This document shows, piece by piece, positions 26,181-34,956 of a stretch of 64,000 nt of DNA (positions within the stretch are counted from its first letter, which is position 1; the number at the start of each line of letters is the position of its first letter). The position numbers and the translations under genes were made by a program. The notes below the pieces were generated by a model. It was not told where the DNA came from and did no database searches. It worked only from the letters and a program-made list of their open reading frames with translations. This stretch comes from CAILZL01 sp049840395 (GTDB lineage: Bacteria; Pseudomonadota; Gammaproteobacteria; Steroidobacterales; Steroidobacteraceae), in NCBI GenBank assembly GCA_049840395.1, contig JASGLD010000005.1:310001-374000 (forward strand), given 5' to 3'.

Positions 26181-27814
26181 GTCGAATTGCCCGTGGTCGT
26201 GTTCGCTGCAGGAGGAGCTGCAAGCAATGAGGGACTGCCGTCGCTGCTGACGGCGGCATCCAATGCGATTTGTGTCTGCAGCCCTGCGACGCCATCGGCA
26301 TTCAAACGATGTGCACGCTGAAAATCAGCCAACTGTGCCGACAAATCATCATCGAACAAGGTGTTGTTCTTGGACGGTATGCTTTGCCCGGTAAGTCGCG
26401 CCAAACTGCTGCGCAGCCAATAAATTTCCTTGCCGCGCATGCCCACACTCAGGGCGCGTTGGCCGGTCACCTTGGGACGCCATAACAACAGAAAGTCGCC
26501 ATTCCAATAGCGCGATAAAGACGCGAGGCTGACTTCCTGCACCTTGTCGCCCAGCAATAAACGGGCACTGGCGTCATTGACTGCCGCTACCACTGCTTGG
26601 TGCGCCACACCTGCATCATCGCTGAGTTGCAGGATGGCGGGGCGATTCAGGCTACGCAATAAACCCCATGAACCTTTCTGATACACGCATTCCAGTCCCT
26701 GCTCCACGGCTTGATCGCAGGCACGAATGGTGTTCTGTTCGTAGTGGGCGCCCCATAAAGTAAACAGCGAGACAAATGCGGCATCAGTACCGGTTTCGGC
26801 TGCGTACTCAGTCATGGCTTGTGCGGCATCGATGAAGGCGGGCGCCACTGGCTCGGGTGGTGTCGCAGCTACTGGAGCCGGTGCAACGCTGGCTTCGGGG
26901 GTTGCGACGACAGGGGCTTGCCGCCACCACAACGCAGCAACGGCGCATATGGCCAATGCGCCTCCAGCGTATGAAGCCCAATGCCACCAGGGACGTTGCC
27001 GCCAGGTGCCGGATACTTCAACCGCTGCTTCACGCACCAGCGTTACGCCAATCTCATGTTGCTCCTGAGTGTAGGCGCCCAGCAAAGCACGATCGCAAAT
27101 GATGTTGATCACGCGCGGCACGCCATGACTGCGACGATGAACCTCGCGCAAGGCGCGTTCGGTAAAAATGTCGCGGGTCGCGCCGGCCACTTGCAAACGA
27201 TGACGAATATAGGCGGCCGTGTCTTCACGACTTAACGGCGCCAGGTGATAACGGCCGGTAATCCGTTGCGCCAATTGCCGCAGATCGTTACGCGCCAGCA
27301 ATTCGCGCAATTCCGGTTGGCCGATCAGGATGATTTGCAGCAACTTGTGGGTGCTGGTTTCCAAGTTGGTCAGCAGGCGCACCTGCTCCAAGGTTTCCGG
27401 TAACAGGTTCTGGGCTTCATCGACGATCACCACCACGCGCCGGCCCCTGGCATGCGTAGCCAGCAAGCGCGAGTTCAATACATCCACCAGGTCTTTCACG
27501 CTGTGTGCATTTTCATCGCTCAAGAAAATGCCCAGCTCTTCGCAGATGGTGAGCAGAAATTCCGCGGGCGTCAGACGCGGGTTGAGAATGACCGCCACAT
27601 CGGCGTGCTGGGGTAATTGTTCCAGCAGGGTACGGATGACCGTAGTCTTGCCGGTGCCGACTTCGCCGGTGAGTTGAATGAAGCCGCCGGCTTCATTCAA
27701 GCCATACATCAGATGCGCCAACGCCTCCGCATGCCGCTCGCTCATATAGAGGTAGCGCGGATTAGGCGTGATAGCGAACGGCTTTTCGCTCAGGCCGAAA
27801 AAGCTCGTGTACAT
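26177..27814 (-). CDS. gspA: GspA/ExeA-like ATPase with peptidoglycan-binding domain
   Basis: 545 residues. A cytoplasmic AAA ATPase domain (about 1-265) carries Walker A GEVGTGKTT (50-58) and Walker B VVVIVDEAQNLL. A membrane helix at about 277-297 follows, then a Pro/Ala linker, a papain-like C39-type region near 345-440, and a C-terminal peptidoglycan-binding domain (about 460-525: LRSSLARLTGQ...FQRAHRLNADGVAG). This matches ExeA, which with ExeB remodels peptidoglycan for secretin assembly. It forms an operon with gspB. Confidence 0.92.
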   Translation of the reverse strand: MYTSFFGLSEKPFAITPNPRYLYMSERHAEALAHLMYGLNEAGGFIQLTGEVGTGKTTVIRTLLEQLPQHADVAVILNPRLTPAEFLLTICEELGIFLSDENAHSVKDLVDVLNSRLLATHARGRRVVVIVDEAQNLLPETLEQVRLLTNLETSTHKLLQIILIGQPELRELLARNDLRQLAQRITGRYHLAPLSREDTAAYIRHRLQVAGATRDIFTERALREVHRRSHGVPRVINIICDRALLGAYTQEQHEIGVTLVREAAVEVSGTWRQRPWWHWASYAGGALAICAVAALWWRQAPVVATPEASVAPAPVAATPPEPVAPAFIDAAQAMTEYAAETGTDAAFVSLFTLWGAHYEQNTIRACDQAVEQGLECVYQKGSWGLLRSLNRPAILQLSDDAGVAHQAVVAAVNDASARLLLGDKVQEVSLASLSRYWNGDFLLLWRPKVTGQRALSVGMRGKEIYWLRSSLARLTGQSIPSKNNTLFDDDLSAQLADFQRAHRLNADGVAGLQTQIALDAAVSSDGSPSLLAAPPAANTTTGNST

Positions 27815-27913
27815 AGGTGGTAGTGCCCTCTTAAGAGGCGGCCATGATGCCTGTTGTAGTGCATTGGTGCCAAGTTCATGACGGCGGAAAAAATAGACAG
27901 CCGTTTTCGACGA

Positions 27914-29077
27914 CTATGACTTGGGCAGGTGACTACCACGCCGCAGCGCCAGGGCACCGTAGCGCTCGCGAATGCGATCCACGGTGGCGTCCAGCTCGCG
28001 GTTGCGTTGCGATTCAGGCGCTGCAAATAACTCCAGCTGCTGTGCCTGTGTGAGGTCGGACACGCCCACACCTAACAGACGCAGTGCGGCGCGCGGTTGT
28101 TCCCTGAGCCATTCATTCAGCAATTGTGCTGCCAGCCTGGCAATGACCTGGGTTTCCTGCGTGGGCGGCTGGAAGTGTTGCTGACGAGTGTAGGTGCTGA
28201 AGTCACGCCGACGGATTTTCACCGTCACGCAGGCCGCCTGTAGTTGTTTGGCGCGCAGGCGCGTCGCGGTGCGATCCGCCAGCGCCTGCAATTCCACTTG
28301 CAGGCGGACATGATCGGCAATATCGGTCTCGAAAGTTTCTTCGGCGCTGATTTGTTTTTCATCCCAATCGGGAATGACGGCGCGCTCGTCGATGCCTGCG
28401 GCACGCGCTTTAATCTGTAACGCATGTTTGCCGAAAATGGTTTTCAGTTGCTGCTCAGAAGCCAGGCGTAGATCGCGCAAGGTATGTAGCCCCACCGCCG
28501 TTAGGCGTGGCGCGGTTTTGTTGCCGATGCCGAACAGACGCGTTACCGGCAAGGGATCGAGCAATGCAGCAATCTCTTCACTGCGCACCACCACCAGCCC
28601 ATCCGGCTTGCGCAAATCGGAAGCAATCTTGGCAATCAGCTTGTTAGGCGCGAGGCCCACCGAGGCAGTGAGTTGGGTCCGCTCACGAATACGTTGCTTG
28701 ATCTGTGCGGCGATGTGTTCGGCCGTGCCTAGCGCCGCTTGGCTGTGGGTGACATCGAGAAAGGCTTCGTCCAGCGACAGGCCTTCCACCAACGGCGTGA
28801 ACTCGTGAAACACCTTGAAAATCTGCTGTGAGACTGCGCGGTAGTGCGCCATGCGCGGCCGCACGCAGATGGCCTGTGGACAACGTTGCAGCGCTTCGCG
28901 CACCGGCATCGCAGAACGCACGCCAAAAACACGCACTTCATAGCTGGCTGCAGCCACTACGCCGCGTCCGCCGGTGCCGCCGACGATCACTGGCTTACCG
29001 CGCAACGCGGGATTGTCGCGTTGTTCGATGGACGCATAAAAGGCATCCATGTCGACATGCAGAATGGCGCGGGTCAT
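27914..29077 (-). CDS. dinB: DNA polymerase IV (Y-family translesion polymerase)
   Basis: 387 residues. Metal-binding carboxylates lie in HVDMDAFYASIEQRD (palm) and SLDEAFLDV; the thumb HhH (VTRLFGIGNKTAPRL) and little-finger domain follow. The tail contains QLELF, a fit to the beta-clamp binding motif. It copies past lesions at low fidelity. Slightly longer than E. coli DinB (351 aa) because of the C-terminal stretch after the clamp motif. A LexA box is not obvious upstream, so SOS control cannot be asserted. Confidence 0.95.
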   Translation of the reverse strand: MTRAILHVDMDAFYASIEQRDNPALRGKPVIVGGTGGRGVVAAASYEVRVFGVRSAMPVREALQRCPQAICVRPRMAHYRAVSQQIFKVFHEFTPLVEGLSLDEAFLDVTHSQAALGTAEHIAAQIKQRIRERTQLTASVGLAPNKLIAKIASDLRKPDGLVVVRSEEIAALLDPLPVTRLFGIGNKTAPRLTAVGLHTLRDLRLASEQQLKTIFGKHALQIKARAAGIDERAVIPDWDEKQISAEETFETDIADHVRLQVELQALADRTATRLRAKQLQAACVTVKIRRRDFSTYTRQQHFQPPTQETQVIARLAAQLLNEWLREQPRAALRLLGVGVSDLTQAQQLELFAAPESQRNRELDATVDRIRERYGALALRRGSHLPKS

Positions 29078-29159
29078 GTTGATGTTGGCAGGGTTCGATG
29101 CATCGAACCCTGTATCTCGCTGTCAGGGGCGAAGTGAATCGCCCGTCTTGAGTTATCGG

Positions 29160-29783
29160 TTACTTCTTCTTCCAGCTGCCGCCGGCATCCTGCACATACC
29201 AGCCGCTGGCAGCCTTTTCGACCCAGCGTTGCGCGAAGGTATTGCGAATATCGGTTTCCCATTCCGGGTGATTATTGGCCTTGGCGATCTCACGATACAG
29301 ATTGACGCGATCGGCATTCTCATCGCTCACCAGTTTTTTCGCAGCATTGCGTTCCGGCAGCGGAATGGCATTTTGATCGCGCACGTCGATCAGGCCATCC
29401 TTGGTAAAGCCGATGGCCCCTGAGTCGTAGTACTTCTTCAGTTCATCCGTGCGCACTTTCATCAATTGGGTCAATTGCCGCACGGCGGGCGAATCGACAT
29501 TGAGGTCGGCGCCTTGTGCATGTGCTGAGGGCACGATGAATTCCAGCATTTGACCCGCCAGCCAAGTGACGACCCGCACGCCTTTGAGTTGCAACGACGA
29601 TTGCGGCGCGCTCGACTTGGCCTTGGCAGCATCCGGACCTAGTACTTCATTGATGACGCGGTCGGCTGCTTTCTCGGCTGCCGCCGCCGGGAAGTAAACA
29701 TTGATAGTGACACAGGCGGTGATCAGCAGCAGCGCCAACAGGCCCAGCTGCAAGGCGGGCGATTTCCAAGATAGTGAACGCAT
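29160..29783 (-). CDS. YdbL/DUF1318-family lipoprotein
   Basis: 207 residues from ATG 29783, which has GAGG six bases upstream; an earlier ATG at 29855 lacks one. Signal peptide with lipobox LITAC, directly followed by VTINVYFPAAAAEKAADRVI, the hallmark of DUF1318 proteins. The C-terminal half (MKVRTDELKKYYDSGAIGFTKDGLI...RNTFAQRWVEKA) is the conserved domain. In E. coli, YdbL belongs with YdbH and the lipoprotein YnbE, which move phospholipids to the outer membrane. Here a YdbH-like gene lies 700 bases away on the same strand, with an unrelated opposite-strand gene between them. Confidence 0.88.
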   Translation of the reverse strand: MRSLSWKSPALQLGLLALLLITACVTINVYFPAAAAEKAADRVINEVLGPDAAKAKSSAPQSSLQLKGVRVVTWLAGQMLEFIVPSAHAQGADLNVDSPAVRQLTQLMKVRTDELKKYYDSGAIGFTKDGLIDVRDQNAIPLPERNAAKKLVSDENADRVNLYREIAKANNHPEWETDIRNTFAQRWVEKAASGWYVQDAGGSWKKK

Positions 29784-29958
29784 GATGCACCTCATGTATG
29801 AATGTTCAGATAGTACCCGCCCCATACGTTCATGTGCCATAGAGGAAATCGGCACGTTGAACCCTCACGTAGACCGTTCCCGGCATGGACAGTTTCACGG
29901 TGATTGCATCGTGCGACAGTGGCGCACACAATCGGCCGACACGATAAGAGGGGGAGTT

Positions 29959-30462
29959 ATGAAACGGATTCTGATTGCGCTATTTGTTTCCATACTGGCG
30001 ACCGCCACGGTCTTTGCTGCCAACGACGCCAAAACGTTGGAACAGAACAAGGCCATTGCGCTGGGTTTCATCAATACTTACTTCAATGATCATAAGCCAC
30101 GTGAGGCTTTCACCAAGTACGCCTCGCCGCGTTTTCATCATCACGCGCAATGGGCGGGCTCGGGCACGCCGGAGCAGATTGTTCAACACAATATCGAGTC
30201 CGCCGAAAAGATGCTTAGCAACGGCGCCAATACCAAGCGCGAGATCAAGCAGGTGATTGCCGAAGGCGATCTGGTGATGATTCATTCGCATGCCACCGGC
30301 AATCCCAATGACGGTCAGGAAATCGTCAATGTGAAGAAGGGCGGTCAGAAAGGCCCGAAGACCGGCGATACGGTGATCAATGTGTTCCGTATCGAGAATG
30401 GCAAGATCGCTGAGCACTGGGAAGTGTCGCAGCCGACCACTGATTTGAAAGACGTGTACTGA
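29959..30462 (+). CDS. Exported SnoaL/NTF2-like protein
   Basis: 167 residues starting at an ATG with GGGGAG upstream. A signal peptide (residues 1-20, ending VFAA) precedes a SnoaL-like fold: NKAIALGFINTYFNDHKPREAFTKYASPRFHHHAQWAGSG, and a final strand VFRIENGKIAEHWEVSQP. Members of this fold are often polyketide cyclases, isomerases or binding proteins; many exported ones have no known role. The gene is inserted, in the opposite direction, between the YdbL-like and YdbH-like genes, which suggests a later arrival. It ends 21 bases from the YdbH stop. Confidence 0.85.
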   Translation: MKRILIALFVSILATATVFAANDAKTLEQNKAIALGFINTYFNDHKPREAFTKYASPRFHHHAQWAGSGTPEQIVQHNIESAEKMLSNGANTKREIKQVIAEGDLVMIHSHATGNPNDGQEIVNVKKGGQKGPKTGDTVINVFRIENGKIAEHWEVSQPTTDLKDVY

Positions 30463-30483
30463 AACGTTTATGTGCGGCGATCG

Positions 30484-32595
30484 TTACCGCACCACTGGTC
30501 CCTCCGATTCCGTAACGGCCTTGAGCTGCGCCACCAGTCGCGGCCAATCGACGCGCGTGGCATTACCGATGACATCAATGCGCGGCAGACCTTTGCCCTT
30601 CACCAGGTAGTAACCGCCATTGGCGGCGGGGGTTACGCCATTCATCAGACAGACGTTGTTGACCAGCTTGCATGACAGTCCCAGCCGGTCGTAATTGAAA
30701 TCGTCAAAGAATTTGAGGAAGCCGCTTTGCAGCGCGGTGGCGACACCGCCCCCGGAGCCGCCGACACTGCCGATGTTTTGCACTGCGCGCTGGCTGATGC
30801 GATGCCGGCTGCGATCATCCGACGGCGTGTACAGATGTGCATCGAATGAGGTGGGCTCCCAATTGAACAGCTCCAGATCATTGATCTCGCCGGACAGTCG
30901 GCCGGTAATACGACCGAAAGAAAATGCCTGAGTAACCTGCTCAAGGTCGAGATTCTTGAAGCCGATGTCGGCGGAGAAACGTGGCCATTGTGTCAAGGCG
31001 CCTTCCAAACGCATGTCGCTAATGGCGGCGCTGCCGGCGAATACCTGAGCAGTCAGTGTGGCGCCCAGCGTCAACACACCTTCTTCCATGCGCAACTTGG
31101 TGATGTTGCCGGACAGCTCACCGCCGAATTCGGGCCAACCGAAGGCCTTGGAGATTTGTGCCACGCTGATAGGTTCAATGGCCGCATCGAGCATAAAGGC
31201 CATCTGTGGAGTGCCGGCCTTGCGTACGCGAAAGGCATCCACGGCCAGCGCACCGTTAAAGATGGGAATACGCGTGGGTTCAGCGATACGCGCATTGGTG
31301 TCCCACAGTTCCAACTGGAGTTGCGTTGCGCCGAGCTCAAGACCCAGCAGGCTGCCGCTTTGCCAGCTCAACGTGGAGCGGGGCGGATCGGTATCCTCCG
31401 CTACCGACTTGCGCCAGTGTATTTCGCCATCGACTTGTTCAAGTCGCAAATTATTGCCATCGTCGGCGCGCAACTGCTGCAATTGCAAATCGACTCTGCT
31501 GGGTAAGCTGTTCTCGATCTGTATTGCGCCTTGCACATCGCCTGCAGTGGTTAGGTTTTTGAAACCGCTATCAAGCAGGAACGGTTGTAGATAAGTGGCG
31601 AAGGTACCCGGAAATTTCAGCCGGGCGATCTGTAGTTGCAGCGCCGGCGCCGGGTTGTCTGGATTTAATTGCAAGTTGCCGTTTGCAGTGGCCGAAACGA
31701 TGTCCGTTTGCTCAAGTTGAAGTTGTTGTAGCTGTATTGCATCTACACCATTCCAGTTGCCTTGCGCGCTCAGCTGCAAGACGTGCTGTCCAAGATCAAC
31801 GAAGATGGGTTCGTAATACGCCTGACCCTGATCGCTATCGACCCTGACATCGAATTGCCAGTTACCGCTTTTTGTAGCGCGAGTGGCGCTGCCTTTGGTA
31901 TTGAACTTGAGCTTGTCGGTCGCCAATGTCCCGGCGGCATTGCCCAGAGTCAGTTCGTGAGTGTTGCTCTGCCAGGCAAGCGTGTCTGGTGCGGTGCCCA
32001 CGCCCTGCGCTTGAATAGTGAAAGCCATGCTACCGGTGACGTCGGGAAGGTTCTGCCTGTCAATGGGCATGGGAAATTCTTCGGACACTTGCTTGGCGAG
32101 TTTCAATAGTTCAGCAAGATCGATGTCCTGCGTGGCCAGTTGACCTCGCCAGTTTGCATCTTGAAGTTGTGCCTGCAGTTGCGCTGAGCCTTTCGCCACT
32201 CGCAGATCATTCAGGCTTAGCTGGATGGCGCCAGTGCTACGTGCATAACTCGCAGTGCCTTTCAGCTGCTGTCTGCCAAGATAGGGGAAGTCGCCGCTGA
32301 TGCGTGCCTGTGGGCAGGCGAAGCGTTCTGCAAGTAATTCAACCTGTGGACAATCGATGAGCAGATTGCGCAGCGGTTGAGCAATGCCGGTCAGTTTGGC
32401 TTCGGCAATGCTGATCTGCACCTTGGGCGAGCTAGATTGTCCCAGTTGCAAAGAGAGTCGTATCTGTTGCGCCTGCCAGCCATCGCCCGCTAGTTCTGCC
32501 ATCGTTAACGTGGTGCGATCGAGCGCCATGCAGGCCGATGCTTTCAGTAGGCAGCAGTGCAATACGATTCTGGATATCTGACCAACAGTCATCAT
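30484..32595 (-). CDS. YdbH-like (AsmA-superfamily) envelope lipid-transport protein
   Basis: 703 residues of repetitive beta-strand-like sequence (LQLQQLRADDGNNLRLEQVDGEIHW, LELGATQLQLELWDTNARI) with the strongly conserved YdbH-type C-terminal domain: FSFGRITGRLSGEINDLELFNW, SRHRISQRAVQNIGS, GFLKFFDDFNYDRLGLSCKL and GKGLPRIDVIG. YdbH, TamB and YhdP form bridges that carry phospholipid between membranes in E. coli. Relatives normally begin with an inner-membrane anchor. Here the ATG at 32595 gives no hydrophobic segment and an upstream in-frame stop blocks extension, so the N-terminus may be truncated. I found no YnbE gene nearby. Confidence 0.75.
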   Translation of the reverse strand: MMTVGQISRIVLHCCLLKASACMALDRTTLTMAELAGDGWQAQQIRLSLQLGQSSSPKVQISIAEAKLTGIAQPLRNLLIDCPQVELLAERFACPQARISGDFPYLGRQQLKGTASYARSTGAIQLSLNDLRVAKGSAQLQAQLQDANWRGQLATQDIDLAELLKLAKQVSEEFPMPIDRQNLPDVTGSMAFTIQAQGVGTAPDTLAWQSNTHELTLGNAAGTLATDKLKFNTKGSATRATKSGNWQFDVRVDSDQGQAYYEPIFVDLGQHVLQLSAQGNWNGVDAIQLQQLQLEQTDIVSATANGNLQLNPDNPAPALQLQIARLKFPGTFATYLQPFLLDSGFKNLTTAGDVQGAIQIENSLPSRVDLQLQQLRADDGNNLRLEQVDGEIHWRKSVAEDTDPPRSTLSWQSGSLLGLELGATQLQLELWDTNARIAEPTRIPIFNGALAVDAFRVRKAGTPQMAFMLDAAIEPISVAQISKAFGWPEFGGELSGNITKLRMEEGVLTLGATLTAQVFAGSAAISDMRLEGALTQWPRFSADIGFKNLDLEQVTQAFSFGRITGRLSGEINDLELFNWEPTSFDAHLYTPSDDRSRHRISQRAVQNIGSVGGSGGGVATALQSGFLKFFDDFNYDRLGLSCKLVNNVCLMNGVTPAANGGYYLVKGKGLPRIDVIGNATRVDWPRLVAQLKAVTESEGPVVR

Positions 32596-32900
32596 GCGTC
32601 GATGATACGCAAACCAATCGGGTGTTAGCAGTTGGGGCTTTGCTTACCTGTTTTGGTTCCGTATCTTAGGCAGAGCGATTACTTGCGCAGAGCGAAGGCT
32701 GAGCAGTCATGACCGGATAAAGGGTCTCGCTGGTTTAGAGGCAACAGGGCGTTTATTCTTCCTTTCCTTAACTTGAGAGCGTAGTGGCATATAGACTTCC
32801 GGCATTGTATTGGCCTTGGGGGCGCTCTCAACTCTGGCGATTTAAATCATAATTGTGTGCTTCGATCCGTTCCTCTTTGGGCCGCTTCGGGTGTCGATAT
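32596..32900. other. Spacer between divergent YdbH-like and FkbM genes
   Basis: No gene of its own is seen. The spacer is AT-richer than the surroundings. It must hold the promoters of both divergent genes, but I cannot place them. A TTG at 32853 could be an earlier start for the methyltransferase. No repeat or hairpin stands out. Confidence 0.4.
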
Positions 32901-33737
32901 ATGCGCAGGCTGGTGAAAAATGAATTCCGAAGACTGAAACGCCGGATTGTGCAGCGTGCTCAGCGACGCCGACTGCTAGCTTTTCTGGCACAGCTTCGGC
33001 CGATTTCTACCGAGCACCGCCTGATACGTGTCGGAAGCGAAGGAGATGGAGGTTACCTGGTCCCGGATGATCTCGGTGGAATCACTGCGTGCTTCTCTCC
33101 GGGAGTTGCGGACGTTGCGGACTTCGAGTTGGAGATGGCGAGAAGAGGAATGCGTTGCTTCCTGGCTGACTATTCTGTTGATGCTCCTCCTGTCACGAAT
33201 CCACTGTTCGATTTCGAGAAGAAGTATCTCGGGCTCGTCGTGAACGACATCTACATGACGTTGGAAAGTTGGGTACGGCGAAAAGCCGATGGCAGTGACA
33301 ATCTACTTTTGCAAATGGACATCGAAGGCGCCGAGTACGATGTATTACTCGATACGCCAATAGAACTACTCGCCCGGTTCAGAATTGTGGTCGTCGAGTT
33401 TCACAACCTGGACCGTCTGTTTGATTCGATGGCTTTCGTGACTATCCAGCGTGCATTTCACAAGTTGCTTGCGACATTTGAAGTTGTGCACATCCACCCC
33501 AACAATTGCTGCCCGGCCATGGTGCAAGGCGGTATTGCGATCCCGCCGGTAATGGAGTTTACGTTTCTTAGACGAGATCGAATCGCGCAGAAAGGTTACG
33601 CGGTGGCATTTCCGCATGATTTGGACAGGACCAATGTAAGAGATCGACCAGACTATCCGCTGCCAGCGTTCTGGCATTCGAGCACAAGCACAAGGGCTGC
33701 CGACTTCTTCAGGAAGATGAGCCGCCGTCCTTCTTGA
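32901..33737 (+). CDS. FkbM-family methyltransferase-like protein
   Basis: About 278 residues from ATG 32901 (TTG 32853 would add 16). The central region LLLQMDIEGAEYDVLLDTP is the FkbM signature, preceded by VGSEGDGGYLV and a GVADVADFE segment, consistent with a SAM-dependent O-methyltransferase fold; some relatives act on polysaccharides or glycolipids. No membrane segment or signal is seen. The coding style differs from its neighbours: AGA, CGA and ATA codons are frequent (for example AGAAGAGGA at 33138-33146), and no glycan gene cluster surrounds it. I infer a horizontally acquired single gene. Confidence 0.78.
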   Translation: MRRLVKNEFRRLKRRIVQRAQRRRLLAFLAQLRPISTEHRLIRVGSEGDGGYLVPDDLGGITACFSPGVADVADFELEMARRGMRCFLADYSVDAPPVTNPLFDFEKKYLGLVVNDIYMTLESWVRRKADGSDNLLLQMDIEGAEYDVLLDTPIELLARFRIVVVEFHNLDRLFDSMAFVTIQRAFHKLLATFEVVHIHPNNCCPAMVQGGIAIPPVMEFTFLRRDRIAQKGYAVAFPHDLDRTNVRDRPDYPLPAFWHSSTSTRAADFFRKMSRRPS

Positions 33738-33755
33738 ATCCGATAACGAAAAAAA

Positions 33756-34115
33756 TTAACTCACTGGTTTAAGAACGCTGCCATCGGGCAGGATAGCTTT
33801 GATGAACTGTCCTGCCTTACTGCCATCACGCATGGGATGCGTTTCGATCTTGGCCCTGTCGCCGGCCTGGAAGCTACGCTTGCTCCAGCCATAGCGCGCC
33901 AGATTGTTTGGAGACTGTGCTTCAACGCCCCAGGTTTCATCGCCATTGGGTGTTGCAACCACTACCCAGATCCATGCATGTGGATTGCTCCACTCGAAGG
34001 ATTTGATGGTGCCTTCGAGCACCACGGTTTTGTTGGCATCGAATTGCGCGAAGGAGTGATGTGTCTGAGCTGCACCAGCCACCATCACCATGCTTAACAT
34101 CAGCCAGAGCTTCAT
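33756..34115 (-). CDS. DUF6152-like small exported protein
   Basis: 119 residues. The start ATG 34115 has GGGAG six bases upstream; an earlier ATG at 34133 is poorer. A signal peptide (about 1-16, ending GAAQ) is followed by HHSFAQFDANKTVVLEGTIKSFEWSNPHAWI and W-x-VEAQSPNNLARYGW, the pattern of DUF6152 proteins, then HPMRDG and a LPDG end. The role of this family is unknown; it is often found near TonB-dependent receptors or exported oxidoreductases. It begins 14 bases after the preceding exported-protein gene and is likely in the same operon. Confidence 0.8.
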   Translation of the reverse strand: MKLWLMLSMVMVAGAAQTHHSFAQFDANKTVVLEGTIKSFEWSNPHAWIWVVVATPNGDETWGVEAQSPNNLARYGWSKRSFQAGDRAKIETHPMRDGSKAGQFIKAILPDGSVLKPVS

Positions 34116-34129
34116 GAGTAACTCCCATT

Positions 34130-34849
34130 TCATAAAGATAGATCCACGGCCGCTTCGCCTTTGTCATTGATGGTGTCGCGCGGGTTGTCTTCGCAGTAGT
34201 ACTCACGCAGTTTCCAGTCGCGATGGCGTTCATAGCGTTGTGTGGTTTTCTGCGGGATGCTGTCACCTGGATTGTTTACGGTGGTTTCGATGGACAGGAT
34301 GTCCGGTGATTCCAGGCGCATGCGTTCCAGCATGTGGATGCCCACGCCATTGCTGGTTTCGGCGGCGGTCATGTTGCGTGGACGGATGCCCACCGTATCC
34401 ACCACCAGCGTGTCGCCTTCCCAATGACCGATGGACTCACCCATGTAAGTGATCTCGGGATCGTCGCCATGCTGACGATCCGTATAGATATTGCGAATGC
34501 TGTGCTCGAACTCGATCAGCAAGGTGACGCGACCTGGCGTGAACAGAAACTCCATCGGAAATACGCCGAACATGATGCGCGGCAAGCCGGCTGGCTGACA
34601 GGCACGCATGCTGGCATCGCCCGCGCCGGCGGTTTGTGCGGGACCTAAGGGATTGAGCGGCGTGCCGGGTGGAATGACGCGCAACCATAGTCCGCTGAAG
34701 TCCGGCAGCTTGGCCAGTTCGTTGTAGGTTTTGCCTTGGATGCGGTTGGATTGAGTGGCTGCGTTGGCCGATGGATAGGCGAAGCTGGTCAGCGCCAACA
34801 CCATGAGTACCGATATCGGCGTAATTGGGTTCCGCACTTTTGATGTCAT
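34130..34849 (-). CDS. Conserved exported protein of unknown function
   Basis: 239 residues with a signal peptide (about 1-30, ending ANAA). The sequence includes LPDFSGLWLRV near the mature start and IGHWEGDTLVVDTVGIRP in the middle. These motifs recur in exported proteins paired with DUF6152 in other Proteobacteria and Acidobacteria, as far as I recall; no enzyme activity is known to me. The next gene downstream is the DUF6152-like one, 14 bases on; the TonB receptor lies upstream with a repeat between. It may take part in uptake or processing of the receptor's ligand. Confidence 0.75.
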   Translation of the reverse strand: MTSKVRNPITPISVLMVLALTSFAYPSANAATQSNRIQGKTYNELAKLPDFSGLWLRVIPPGTPLNPLGPAQTAGAGDASMRACQPAGLPRIMFGVFPMEFLFTPGRVTLLIEFEHSIRNIYTDRQHGDDPEITYMGESIGHWEGDTLVVDTVGIRPRNMTAAETSNGVGIHMLERMRLESPDILSIETTVNNPGDSIPQKTTQRYERHRDWKLREYYCEDNPRDTINDKGEAAVDLSL

Positions 34850-34863
34850 GACTCCCCCGCGGT

Positions 34864-34934
34864 CGTCACTCCCGCGAAAGCGGGAGCCCAGGTGAATGTT
34901 TTCTTACTGGATGCTCGCCGATGCGGGCATGACG
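34864..34934. repeat. REP-like intergenic repeat with two hairpins
   Basis: The element is bounded by CGTCA (34864-34868) and TGACG (34930-34934). Inside are a perfect hairpin CTCCCGC-GAAA-GCGGGAG (34869-34886) and a second one, TGCTCGC-CGAT-GCGGGCA (34912-34929), with one G-U pair. This is the layout of the common CGTCATTCCCGCGAAAGCGGG family of dispersed repeats. It sits between the TonB receptor and the exported-protein gene and may limit read-through or protect the upstream transcript. Confidence 0.75.
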
Positions 34935-34956
34935 TCATTCAGCGATTACTTAACTG

